64,000 nucleotides of DNA from Streptomyces aculeolatus (lineage in GTDB: Bacteria; Actinomycetota; Actinomycetes; Streptomycetales; Streptomycetaceae). Numbering within the stretch: the first letter of the stretch is position 1; every line of letters starts with the position of its first letter. Location: NCBI RefSeq assembly GCF_020400605.1, contig NZ_JAINRD010000021.1:62001-126000 (forward strand), in the 5' to 3' direction. The notes beneath the pieces were generated by a model that saw nothing but the letters and a program-made list of their open reading frames with translations, did not search any database and had not been told where the DNA came from. Positions 1-8,039 of this stretch are shown here, in pieces. The translations under genes were made by a program, and so were the position numbers.

Positions 1-513
1 CATGATTGGGGGTCTCTGCTCACGGGCCGTCTCGCGTCTGTCCGACCAGATCTGGTGCGGACATGGACAGGTATCAGCGGACCAATCGATCCGGAGTATC
101 CGTGGCACTATCTTGCCAAGATCTGGCAAACTCCAGGCGAGGGCGAGCAGTGGATGGCGGACCTCGACCTCGAGGCGTTCGCGGCAAGCCTCAACGAGGC
201 GCAGATGCCGCGCGACGCGGCAAACGAATCGGTCCGGCATCTCGATGCCACTATGAGAGCAAGCATTCTTGCCCTTTACCGTTCGGCGATCGAGGTCGGG
301 GCGGAGTGGAAGCCAGGTTTGAGCAACGTGACCGCACCAGCGCTAGTGATCTGGGGCCTGGACGATCCGTTTCTTCCTCACCGCTTCGCCGACGAGCTCG
401 GTAATGCCACACGCGCACGTGCCGTCTTCAAGCTGCGCAGCTCGCACTGGCCGATGATAGAGCGTCCGGCCGATGTCGCGCGCGAACTCGAGGCCCACTG
501 GGCTCACGTGTAA
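1..513 (+). CDS. alpha/beta hydrolase, 3' part only
   Basis: The reading frame is open from the first base of the window to a TAA stop, so the N-terminus lies outside. It begins with HDWGS, the oxyanion-region motif of haloalkane-dehalogenase/epoxide-hydrolase-like alpha/beta hydrolases. Near the end it has WGLDDPFLP (typical catalytic acid region) and SSHWPMIERP (catalytic His followed by the usual W-P-E context). The nucleophile elbow GxSxG or GxDxG must lie just upstream or is not visible. Substrate cannot be said. GC content and third-position GC are lower than in most of the window, as in the next gene, which suggests both came in together. A GTG at 55 could open a shorter frame but would remove HDWG. 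Confidence 0.85.
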   Translation, partial: HDWGSLLTGRLASVRPDLVRTWTGISGPIDPEYPWHYLAKIWQTPGEGEQWMADLDLEAFAASLNEAQMPRDAANESVRHLDATMRASILALYRSAIEVGAEWKPGLSNVTAPALVIWGLDDPFLPHRFADELGNATRARAVFKLRSSHWPMIERPADVARELEAHWAHV

Positions 514-528
514 AACCTGCGCTTGGGT

Positions 529-600
529 CACTCGGGCTCAAACCCCGCGGCCGCTACGTGAACGGCAATAATTGCTCGCTCGCCATGGTGAGCCCGAGTG
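529..600. repeat. 12-bp perfect inverted repeat, stem-loop
   Basis: CACTCGGGCTCA (529-540) is repeated as its reverse complement at 589-600, with a 48-base loop that contains an A/T-rich stretch. It lies just after the hydrolase stop and before the oxidoreductase gene. It could act as a transcription terminator or processed hairpin; the loop is long for a simple intrinsic terminator. Confidence 0.45.
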
Positions 601-680
601 CCCACGCATTGTCCGGAAACGAATCATCGTGACGCAGCCCGGAGAGCGTTGCCGGGGCTGCACACGGCAGGAGCATCCTA

Positions 681-1823
681 ATGACGAATTCAGCAAATAC
701 CCGGATCGGCGTCGGCCTTATCGGGGCTAGTGCCGATCGGGGTTGGGGCGGAATTGCTCACGTCCCGGCGCTGCAGGCGCTCGACGCGTTCCAGATCCGC
801 GCCGTCAGTACGACTCGTATGGAGAGCGCGAACGCGACCGCTCGTCGGCTGGGCGCCGATCTCGCCTTCGACACACATGAGGCTCTGGTCGTGCGACCGG
901 AGGTCGACCTGGTGGTGGTTGCGGTCAAGGTGCCGGAGCACAAGCAGATTGTTTCCGACGCGCTGGCCGCGGGCAAGATGGTTTATTGCGAATGGCCGCT
1001 CGCAAGAAACCTATCGGAGGCCGAAGCGCTGGAGGGGTTTGCCCGCGAGCGGCGGCTGCGTACGGTTGTCGGGTTGCAGGGCGGCCTGCACCCGCCGATC
1101 CTCTTCCTTCGCGACCTCATCGCGCAAGGCGTGATCGGCAAGCCGCTCAGCACGAGCATCCGAGCGCATTTGACCGACGACATGTGGGTCGGCCGATATG
1201 ACCCGCCGGTCGAGTACATGGCTCACGCAAAGCATGGCGCCACGCTTCTGAGCATCATGCTCGGCCACGGGCTCGAACCGCTTGCGCGCGTGCTCGGCAC
1301 GTTCGAGAGTCTGTCCGCCGTCGTCGCCAATCAGCGCGGTGACGGCGTCCGCCTCTCCGATGGCGCGTCGCTGCCGAAGGACACGCCGGATGAGATCGTC
1401 GTCGCCGGCGTTCTCGAAGGCGGGATCGTCACTTCGCTGCACTACAGTGCCGGGCAGTCTGCCGGCTCGGCGATGGTATGGGAGATCCAGGGCACCGAGG
1501 GCAGTGTGCGTGTGGAGTCTGCGTCGGGCTACATCCATTTCACCGATTTCACCATCACGCTCCGCCGCGGCAGCGAGCCTGTCCAATTGCTACAAGTCCC
1601 CCCCGCTTATACGGCTCCTGACCTGCAACTCGACGCACCCGCAGCGGGGGTCGCCCGCCTCTACGCCCAGTTCGCCGCCGACCTCCGCGACGGAACCGCC
1701 GATGCGCCGGATTTCGCGGTCGCAATCGATCGCCACCGGGTACTCGAGGCGATCACACGGGCCGCTGAAACAGGTCATCGGCAGCATCTGTCCCGCTCCG
1801 ACCGAATCAACTCCAATCTTTGA
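681..1823 (+). CDS. Gfo/Idh/MocA-family NAD(P)-dependent oxidoreductase, Gal80-like
   Basis: A 380-residue protein with an N-terminal Rossmann fold: the dinucleotide-binding loop is GLIGAS (about residues 12-17). The family's EKP motif appears as EWP at 104-106, the form found in Gal80-like members. The C-terminal part (about 125-350) is the usual beta-sheet substrate domain. Members oxidise or reduce sugars and related polyols; the substrate cannot be inferred here. The ATG at 681 follows an AGGAG motif at about eight bases. The gene is 167 bases behind the hydrolase and shares its lower GC, so both look like one acquired segment. Confidence 0.85.
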   Translation: MTNSANTRIGVGLIGASADRGWGGIAHVPALQALDAFQIRAVSTTRMESANATARRLGADLAFDTHEALVVRPEVDLVVVAVKVPEHKQIVSDALAAGKMVYCEWPLARNLSEAEALEGFARERRLRTVVGLQGGLHPPILFLRDLIAQGVIGKPLSTSIRAHLTDDMWVGRYDPPVEYMAHAKHGATLLSIMLGHGLEPLARVLGTFESLSAVVANQRGDGVRLSDGASLPKDTPDEIVVAGVLEGGIVTSLHYSAGQSAGSAMVWEIQGTEGSVRVESASGYIHFTDFTITLRRGSEPVQLLQVPPAYTAPDLQLDAPAAGVARLYAQFAADLRDGTADAPDFAVAIDRHRVLEAITRAAETGHRQHLSRSDRINSNL

Positions 1824-2118
1824 ACCCGAGAGAGGCACTGCCGCAGGACCCGAGGACCCCGCCACCGTGATCAACCAGCCGCTGCGGGAAATCCGCCGCC
1901 TCGCCGGGGCCGAGGGCCGCGACCCGGCCGGCATCGACGCCATCCTGAGGATCAACCCCACCACCGAGTCAACGGTGCCGGAGATCGCGGACGTCATCCT
2001 CCGTACGGGAGACGAGACGGACGTCGACCACGTCTTCGTCGACCTCGTCCACCTGGCCGACCAAGGCGTGGACCAGGCCCTGGAACTGCTGCGTCAGACG
2101 ATGGAACTGTCACGCTGA
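1822..2118 (+). pseudogene. C-terminal remnant of an LLM-class (F420/FMN) oxidoreductase
   Basis: Directly after the Gfo/Idh stop, an open frame to the TGA at 2118 encodes a tail containing GRDPAGIDAILRINPT, then DHVFVDLVHLADQGVDQALEL. That is how the last ~80 residues of luciferase-like F420/FMN oxidoreductases look. The N-terminal two thirds are absent. A GTG at 1867 could start an 83-residue product, but it would lack the cofactor site. I read this as a deletion or recombination scar at the edge of the lower-GC island. It is not a duplicate of the two intact LLM domains at 7137-10276, whose C-termini differ. Confidence 0.6.
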
Positions 2119-2149
2119 AAAGACGGCGCGGTTCGCCCCGGGGGCCGCG

Positions 2150-2740
2150 TCATCGCGTCGGTCCCTCGCGCGCGGTTGAGGTGGCGGCATAGAGCCAACG
2201 GCGCAGGACGAGGGTCACAGCCGGCATCATCAGATACGTCATCAACGTACTGAACAGCAGCGCGAGCATCAGCACCTGCGCCACAAGCGGCCAAGCACGG
2301 AGCGCCGGCCCCAAAAGACCGTTGCCGACCAGGGAGATCGGGAGTACGGCCGCGAAGGCGGCGAGCGCCATCTTCCACCGGGGCGGCGCCGTCGTGGGCG
2401 TGTCGTGCGCAGTGGTGAACAGGGTCTCCATGCCGGAGAGTTCGCGACGCGCCACCTCGCTCTGATGATGGCCCTCGCAGTGGTCGAACAGTGCGGCCCG
2501 CTCAGGTGACGTCGTCCAGTGCCGCGCGGACTCCTGGTCGCGGAACCGGTGGATCAGAACCCATGGCCCGGCGGCCGTGGCAGGCCGGAACAACCCGTCG
2601 CCCAGGTGTCCGGGAAACGCTGAGGCGGTGTCGGTCACCCGCCCGAACCACTCCCGGAAGTCCTGCTCGTAGCCGGGTTCCACAGCGCGCGCGGTCAGCA
2701 GGGTGACGTCGGCCGGGCCGACGTCGTCCGTGTCGGTCAT
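2150..2740 (-). CDS. antibiotic biosynthesis monooxygenase (ABM) domain protein with C-terminal membrane anchor
   Basis: 196 residues. Residues 10-105 form an ABM ferredoxin-like fold, recognisable from VEPGYEQDFREWFGRV and the pattern FRDQESARHWTTSPERAA. Residues about 123-180 are strongly hydrophobic (WKMALAAFAAVLPISLVGN and VAQVLMLALLFSTLMTYLMM), giving two membrane spans before a basic tail. This ABM-plus-TM layout is a known bacterial variant; the ABM part may bind or oxidise a small hydrophobic or quinone-like molecule, but no reaction is established. It is the last gene of the minus-strand oxidoreductase operon, 27 bases behind the aldehyde dehydrogenase. Confidence 0.8.
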   Translation of the reverse strand: MTDTDDVGPADVTLLTARAVEPGYEQDFREWFGRVTDTASAFPGHLGDGLFRPATAAGPWVLIHRFRDQESARHWTTSPERAALFDHCEGHHQSEVARRELSGMETLFTTAHDTPTTAPPRWKMALAAFAAVLPISLVGNGLLGPALRAWPLVAQVLMLALLFSTLMTYLMMPAVTLVLRRWLYAATSTAREGPTR

Positions 2741-2767
2741 CGATTCTCATTCCGCCGTCGAGAGCTG

Positions 2768-4207
2768 TCAGAGCTGCGGTGCCACATGCACGAGGTGCTT
2801 GGTCTCCTGGAATTCCTCGATCCCGCGGATGCCGTTCAGGCGGCCCACTCCCGACTGCTTGAAGCCGCCCTCCTCGAACTGGTCGTGGACCATGGCCCAG
2901 GTGTTGGTCCAGACGGTCCCGGCCTGCAGTTCGCGGCCGACGCGCAGGGGGCGGTCGACATCACGGGTCCAGATGCTCGCGGCCAGGCCGAACTCGGTGG
3001 CGTTGGCACGCGCCACGGCGTCGGCCTCGGAGTCGAACACCTCGAAGGTGGCGACCGGCCCGAACACTTCGCGCTGCACGATCGGCGAGGACACGTCGGC
3101 GACCTCGATCAGGGACGGGCCGAGGAGCGCCCGATCCCGCTTGCCCCGCACGAGGACGGTGGCGTAGCCGGCAGCGGCGGCGACGGTCTGTTCGACCCGT
3201 TGGGCGTTTCCTTCGTCGATCATGGCGCCCATCTCGCTGGCGGGGTCGTCGCCGGGCCCGACCCGGACCGTTTCGAGGGCGGCGACGAGCCGCCGCCGGA
3301 GTTCGTCGGCCACGCTGCGCTGGACCAGAATCCGGCTGCCAGTCATGCAGAACTGGCCCGCGAACATGGTGACGGCCTTGGTGAGCACGGGCACGACGGC
3401 GTCCAGGTCGGCGTCGTCGAAGACGAGCATCGGCGTCTTTCCGCCCAGCTCCATGGACAGCGTTTTCAGCGTCGGGGCGGCCTGTTCCATGATCACGCGG
3501 CCGACCGCGGTGGAGCCGGTGTAGCTGATCACGTCGACGTCCGGGGAGGAGACCAGCTCCGGAGCCCCGGCGTTTCCGCTCTCGGTGAAGACGTTGAACA
3601 CGCCCGGGTCCAGGCTCGGCGTGTCGGCGATGATCTCGCTCAGCACTCCGTTGACCAGGCCGGTCTGCGCCGGCATCTTCATGACCACGGTGCAGCCGGC
3701 CGCCAGGGCGGGTGCGAAGGATCGCGCCGAGAGGATGACCGGTGAGTTCCACGGCACGATTACCGCGGCGACGCCCGCGGCTTCGCGCAGGGTCATCGAG
3801 TACATGCCGGGCCGCACTTCCCCGGCCCTGCCGTGGTCGGTGAGGGTAAGCGCGGCGTGGTAGCGGAGTTTGGGGATGGTGCCTTCGACTTCGAGGGCCG
3901 CCTCGGCGAGTACTTTCCCGTTCTCCCGCGCCAGGAGGGTGATCAGTTCGTCCTTGCAGTGCTCGAGTCGGTCGGCCAGTTCGTGCAGCGCTGCCGCACG
4001 CCGGTGGCGGTCGCGGGACCAGGCGGTGGAGTCGAAGGCCCTTCGGGCTGCGGCCACGGCGGACCTCGCCTCCCGCGCACCGCCGTCGGCGAAGGTGCCG
4101 AGCAGGCCGTTGGTCGCGGGGCTGCGTGACTCGCCGTGGGAGCCGGAGTCCTGCCACTGCCCGTCGATGTAGTGGCGCGCGTGGGGCAGGGTTTCGGATG
4201 TGGGCAT
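2768..4207 (-). CDS. NAD(P)-dependent aldehyde dehydrogenase
   Basis: Counted from the ATG at 4207 it is 479 residues, normal for the family. Visible motifs: VPWNSP (149-156 region), FTESGNAG/SYTGSTAVG of the cofactor site, MELGGK with the general base Glu253, and GQFCMTG with the catalytic Cys287. It oxidises an aldehyde to an acid in the cytoplasm; substrate unknown. I prefer the start at 4207 to an in-frame codon at 4234 because GAGAGGT lies eight bases ahead of 4207 and inside the longer reading. It is separated by 158 bases from the LuxR gene upstream and closely followed by the ABM gene, so it is probably co-transcribed. Confidence 0.92.
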   Translation of the reverse strand: MPTSETLPHARHYIDGQWQDSGSHGESRSPATNGLLGTFADGGAREARSAVAAARRAFDSTAWSRDRHRRAAALHELADRLEHCKDELITLLARENGKVLAEAALEVEGTIPKLRYHAALTLTDHGRAGEVRPGMYSMTLREAAGVAAVIVPWNSPVILSARSFAPALAAGCTVVMKMPAQTGLVNGVLSEIIADTPSLDPGVFNVFTESGNAGAPELVSSPDVDVISYTGSTAVGRVIMEQAAPTLKTLSMELGGKTPMLVFDDADLDAVVPVLTKAVTMFAGQFCMTGSRILVQRSVADELRRRLVAALETVRVGPGDDPASEMGAMIDEGNAQRVEQTVAAAAGYATVLVRGKRDRALLGPSLIEVADVSSPIVQREVFGPVATFEVFDSEADAVARANATEFGLAASIWTRDVDRPLRVGRELQAGTVWTNTWAMVHDQFEEGGFKQSGVGRLNGIRGIEEFQETKHLVHVAPQL

Positions 4208-4365
4208 GAGGTGACCTCTCGTCATGCGTCGCACGGCGTTTCGCCGCAGGTTCGCGGGCCAACGTCAGCGACGCTACAAATCAGGGCCGGTGGGCGAATC
4301 GGGCGGGCAATCCGTCGTTTCCGCCGGAGGCGTCGTGTGCCCGCTCCGCCGCGGCCTCCCTGCGC

Positions 4366-7137
4366 TCACGGCGGCTCACAACCGGCGTGGAGGTGGCTCA
4401 GCTCGGTTCGCGTGTTGATGCCGAGCTTGGCGAACACGTTCCCGAGGTGGTGGCCCACGGTGCGGTGGCTGATCCGCAGTTGTACGCCGATCTCGCGATT
4501 CGTCAGCTGTTCGCCGGCCAGTTGGGCGACTCGCTGTTCCTGGGCGGTGAGCCGGTTCATTGCTCTGGTGTCCGAGTTTCCCCGGCGCCCCGGCGATCCG
4601 GTGAGGTCCTGCTCGCGCTGCGCGCGTTGGCGCAGCGGCTCGGCACCGAGCCGGTCGAACGCCTCCAAAGCGGCGCCGATCCGGGCGCGCGCATCGGTCC
4701 GCCGGCGGCCCCGTCGCAACCACTCGCCGTAGGACAACTGAGCGCGCGCGTAGAGCAGCGGGTGGGATCGGGCACCTGGCGCGTCGAGTGCGGCCTGGAA
4801 GGCGCCCTCGGCCCCGGCGCCGCCGAGGAGCCCGCGCGTGACGTGCGCGGCGCAGCGGGCCCACGGCGCTCCGGTGCGCCGCGCCCAGGCTTCGAGCATC
4901 CGTACCCGTTCGTCCGCGAGGTCGCTTCTGCCGACGCGCACGGCCGCCTCGGCTGTGTCGAGAGCGGCCAGGAGCGCGAAGGTCGGGTGTTCCGCGCCAT
5001 GGCCCGGCTCGGTCAGGCGCACCAGAATGTCCAGTGCTTCCTCGGGACGCTCGCGAAACAGCGAGGCCAGGCCGCGGTTCCAGTACGCGGCGGCGCTCAG
5101 CGCGCGGACGCCCTGCGGGAGTGACGTCTCCAGAGTCCTGGCGGTGGTCTCCGCGACGGCGCGTTCGTCACCACGCGCCGCGGCGAGATAGCCCAGGCTG
5201 GTGCGGCAGTGGGAGGCGATGTGGTCGGCACCCAGGTCCTGGGCCAGCCGCAGTCCCTCCGCGGCCGAGGACTCCGCTTGCGGCCAGCGGCCGGCAGCGT
5301 TGTCGAGCATCGCGGTCTGGGCCAGGGCGGCGGCGAGCCGAGCGCGCTCGTTGCGCCGCCGCAGGTGCGGTAGCCGGCGGCGCAGCGCATCCGCCATCGG
5401 CTTGTCGATCCCCCAGGCCAGGGCGAGGGGTGTCGGCGGCAGCAACGGCAGGATGGTCGTACGGGCCCGCGCGGCGGCATCACCGGGGTCGGGGGGGTCC
5501 GCCGGCGCCGCGTCGGCAGACACGTCGTCGCTCCACCAGGCAAGCGTGCCGGGTAGTCCGGTCCGGCCCGCGACTTCGTCTTCGAGCAGCAGTTCCAGCG
5601 CTCTGTCCCGCAGGTCGCCGCGTCCGACGGACCAGGCGGCGCGCATGGCCAGCGTGCCCAGTTCCAGCGCCGTTCCCGGTTCCGGGACGCGCTTCATGTC
5701 GGTGATCAGGAAGTGGTGCGCCATCTCGGGCATGCCCCGGGCGAACTCCATGATCCCTCGCAGACCCCGGCTCCGCCGGGCGACGTGAGCACCGGGGGCC
5801 AGCCGTTCCGCGTCATCGAGCAGGCGCTCCGCCGTGGCTGCCCACCCGGCGTCCCAGGAAGCCCGGGCCGCCTCGGCAAGGCGTTGTGAGGCGTCGATCG
5901 GTGCGGCCGACAGTTCGGCGGCCCGCCACCACGCCCGTGCCGCCGTGTTCGTGGCCCCGCGGAGCCGGGAGCGGGCGGCGGTCCGTTCGAGGAGCCGCGC
6001 GACGTCCTCATCGCGTCCGTGGGCCAGGGCGGCGAGATGCCATGCGCGTTCCTCCGCCTCGTCGGGCATCGTGGCGGCCAGGGCGCGGTGAGCCCGGCGC
6101 CTCGTCGCGGCACCGCAGCCCTCGTAGACGGCTCTGCTCACGACGGGGTGCCGGAAACCGACGCGGTTGCCCGCCACGTGGAGCAGGCCCGCGTTGGTCA
6201 CTTCTTCCCAGACGGCGTCACCGGCACCCGACGCACGGCCGGCCCGCTGCACCGTGAGCCGGTCGCCGTGCTCCTCGGCCGCCGCGAGCACGGTCAGCAA
6301 CTGCGCCGGAGGGCTCAGGGCCTCGATCCCGGCACGGAAAGCCCGCTGCAGGCGCGGCCCGACGGGCGGTCGTCCTCGCTTCCGGCGATGCTCGCCGTCG
6401 TCCAGGTCGCCCCCGAGCGTGGCCAGTTCGTGCAGCGCCAAGGGGTTGCCCCCGGCCTCCCGGACCATGTTCCGCGTCGTCGCCTTGTCGGTGAGCGGCG
6501 CCACGGCCCCCACAAGCTGCCGCGCGCTCTCGTCGCTCAGGCCGTCGACCCGCACGTCGGCCACGCCTTCCCAGGGCCGGGCGGCCGGATCGCTGTGATC
6601 GGCGAGCACGACGACCACGGGATGCGCTCCTACGCGTCGAGCGACGAACCCCAGGCACAGCGCGGTGGCCTCGTCGAGCCACTGCCCGTTGTCCACCACG
6701 ACGAGCACGGGCCGCCGCTCGGCGAGTCCGCAGAGCAGCGACAGCACGGCCGCCCCGACCACCAGGCGGTCCGTCGGCTCACCGCTCAGCCCGAGCGCGG
6801 TACGCACAGCGGCGGCCTGGGCCGTCGCCAGCAGCTCGACACGATCGGCCAGCGGTCGCAGCAGCCCGTGCAGCCCCGCGAAAGCCAGGTCCGACTCGGG
6901 CCGGGTGGCCGAGTGGCTCAGCCGGACGAAGTCCGCGGCCTGGCCGTGCACGTGGTGAAGCAGAGCTGACTTGCCGATACCCGGCTCGCCCCACACCACG
7001 AGCGCGCCACCGCTCCCGCCGCGGGCCTGCGTAAGCAGCCCGTCGAGAACCGCGGCCTCCTCGCGGCGCCCGAACAGCTCCGTCGGCGCTGCCGCTGTCG
7101 CAGCTCCGTCACCGGGCCCGCCACGCGCCCACCGCAT
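4366..7137 (-). CDS. LAL-type LuxR-family transcriptional regulator
   Basis: A 923-residue regulator. At the N-terminus is an AAA-like ATPase with Walker A GEPGIGKSALL (50-60) and Walker B VLVVVDNGQWLD, where the usual second Asp is Asn. The middle is TPR-like and alanine-rich. The C-terminus holds a LuxR helix-turn-helix (LTAQEQRVAQLAG, then NREIGVQLRISHRTVGHHL). Large ATP-binding LuxR proteins usually activate metabolic or antibiotic operons. Its ATG overlaps the stop of the LLM oxidoreductase gene by one base (TGATG), so it is translated from the same message and probably controls this operon. The start at 7137 is dictated by that coupling; no separate ribosome binding site is evident. Confidence 0.92.
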   Translation of the reverse strand: MRWARGGPGDGAATAAAPTELFGRREEAAVLDGLLTQARGGSGGALVVWGEPGIGKSALLHHVHGQAADFVRLSHSATRPESDLAFAGLHGLLRPLADRVELLATAQAAAVRTALGLSGEPTDRLVVGAAVLSLLCGLAERRPVLVVVDNGQWLDEATALCLGFVARRVGAHPVVVVLADHSDPAARPWEGVADVRVDGLSDESARQLVGAVAPLTDKATTRNMVREAGGNPLALHELATLGGDLDDGEHRRKRGRPPVGPRLQRAFRAGIEALSPPAQLLTVLAAAEEHGDRLTVQRAGRASGAGDAVWEEVTNAGLLHVAGNRVGFRHPVVSRAVYEGCGAATRRRAHRALAATMPDEAEERAWHLAALAHGRDEDVARLLERTAARSRLRGATNTAARAWWRAAELSAAPIDASQRLAEAARASWDAGWAATAERLLDDAERLAPGAHVARRSRGLRGIMEFARGMPEMAHHFLITDMKRVPEPGTALELGTLAMRAAWSVGRGDLRDRALELLLEDEVAGRTGLPGTLAWWSDDVSADAAPADPPDPGDAAARARTTILPLLPPTPLALAWGIDKPMADALRRRLPHLRRRNERARLAAALAQTAMLDNAAGRWPQAESSAAEGLRLAQDLGADHIASHCRTSLGYLAAARGDERAVAETTARTLETSLPQGVRALSAAAYWNRGLASLFRERPEEALDILVRLTEPGHGAEHPTFALLAALDTAEAAVRVGRSDLADERVRMLEAWARRTGAPWARCAAHVTRGLLGGAGAEGAFQAALDAPGARSHPLLYARAQLSYGEWLRRGRRRTDARARIGAALEAFDRLGAEPLRQRAQREQDLTGSPGRRGNSDTRAMNRLTAQEQRVAQLAGEQLTNREIGVQLRISHRTVGHHLGNVFAKLGINTRTELSHLHAGCEPP

Positions 7138-8039
7138 CACGTCACGCGTTCGGACTGGACGAGTTCGCGGGCGCGCGGCGCGACCTCGTGACCGAAGAGG
7201 TTCAGGTCGGCAGGCTCGTCCGAGGCGAGGATGAACCCGGACACGCCGTACTGCAGGGCGAGGTCGGCGATCTGTTCGGCCCAGTCGCCGGGAGTCCCCT
7301 GCAGCAGGCCGCCGCCGGCGCCGGACGTGAATCGGCCGCTCAGGTTGAGCAGGCGGCTGACCGCCGCGGGCTCCCGACCGGCGGCGGAGGCGGCCTCGTC
7401 GATCTGCTCGTTCATCGCGCGCAGCGATGCCGGGCCCTCGGGCAGGAATCCCAGGGAGGGCAGCCAACCGTCGGCGATCTTGCCCGTCAGCCGGAGCATG
7501 CGCGGCTTGTAGGCACCGATGCGGATCGGGATGCGATGGGCGGGTGCCGGGCCGCGTTTGGCGCCGTTCACGGTGTAGAACTCCCCGGTGACACGGAGGG
7601 GACCGGTCTCGTCGGTGGCCCACAGCCCCCGGATCACGTCCACGGCTTCCTCCACCGCCCGCACGGCCTGGGCCGGTTCGAGCCGGCGGCCTCCCATCGC
7701 GACGATGCCGTCCCAGAACGCGCCCGCGCCGATGCCCAGTTCGACTCGCCCGCCGGTCAGCCGGTCCAGGCTCGCGGCGGCGCGGGCCAGTACGGCGGGG
7801 GGCCGCAGCGGAAGGCTCAGCACGTTGCCGGTGATCCGGATCCGTTCGGTGCGTGCGGCGACGTACGACATCAGGGTCCAGGTGTCCTGGAACGCCGACT
7901 GGTAGGGGTGGTCCTGGAAGCTGACCAGGTCGAGGCCGGCCCTCTCGGAGGTCAGGGCCAGCTCGACCGGCACCTGAGGCGGGCGGGCGGTGGGGGTGAT
8001 GAAGCTGCCGAACCACAGTTCGTGGCCGTAGTCGCTCAT
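7137..8039 (-). CDS. LLM-class flavin-dependent oxidoreductase
   Basis: 300 residues, a luciferase-like TIM barrel starting MSDYGHELWFGSFITP, with SFQDHPY and the typical GRVELGIGAGAFWDGI. These enzymes use F420 or FMN to oxidise or reduce small organic molecules. The N-terminus closely parallels that of the fusion enzyme encoded just upstream (MNYGHALRFG...), so the two LLM units are paralogues within one operon. Its ATG overlaps the fusion gene's stop by four bases (ATGA) and has GGAGGA upstream inside the fusion gene. Confidence 0.9.
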   Translation of the reverse strand: MSDYGHELWFGSFITPTARPPQVPVELALTSERAGLDLVSFQDHPYQSAFQDTWTLMSYVAARTERIRITGNVLSLPLRPPAVLARAAASLDRLTGGRVELGIGAGAFWDGIVAMGGRRLEPAQAVRAVEEAVDVIRGLWATDETGPLRVTGEFYTVNGAKRGPAPAHRIPIRIGAYKPRMLRLTGKIADGWLPSLGFLPEGPASLRAMNEQIDEAASAAGREPAAVSRLLNLSGRFTSGAGGGLLQGTPGDWAEQIADLALQYGVSGFILASDEPADLNLFGHEVAPRARELVQSERVT

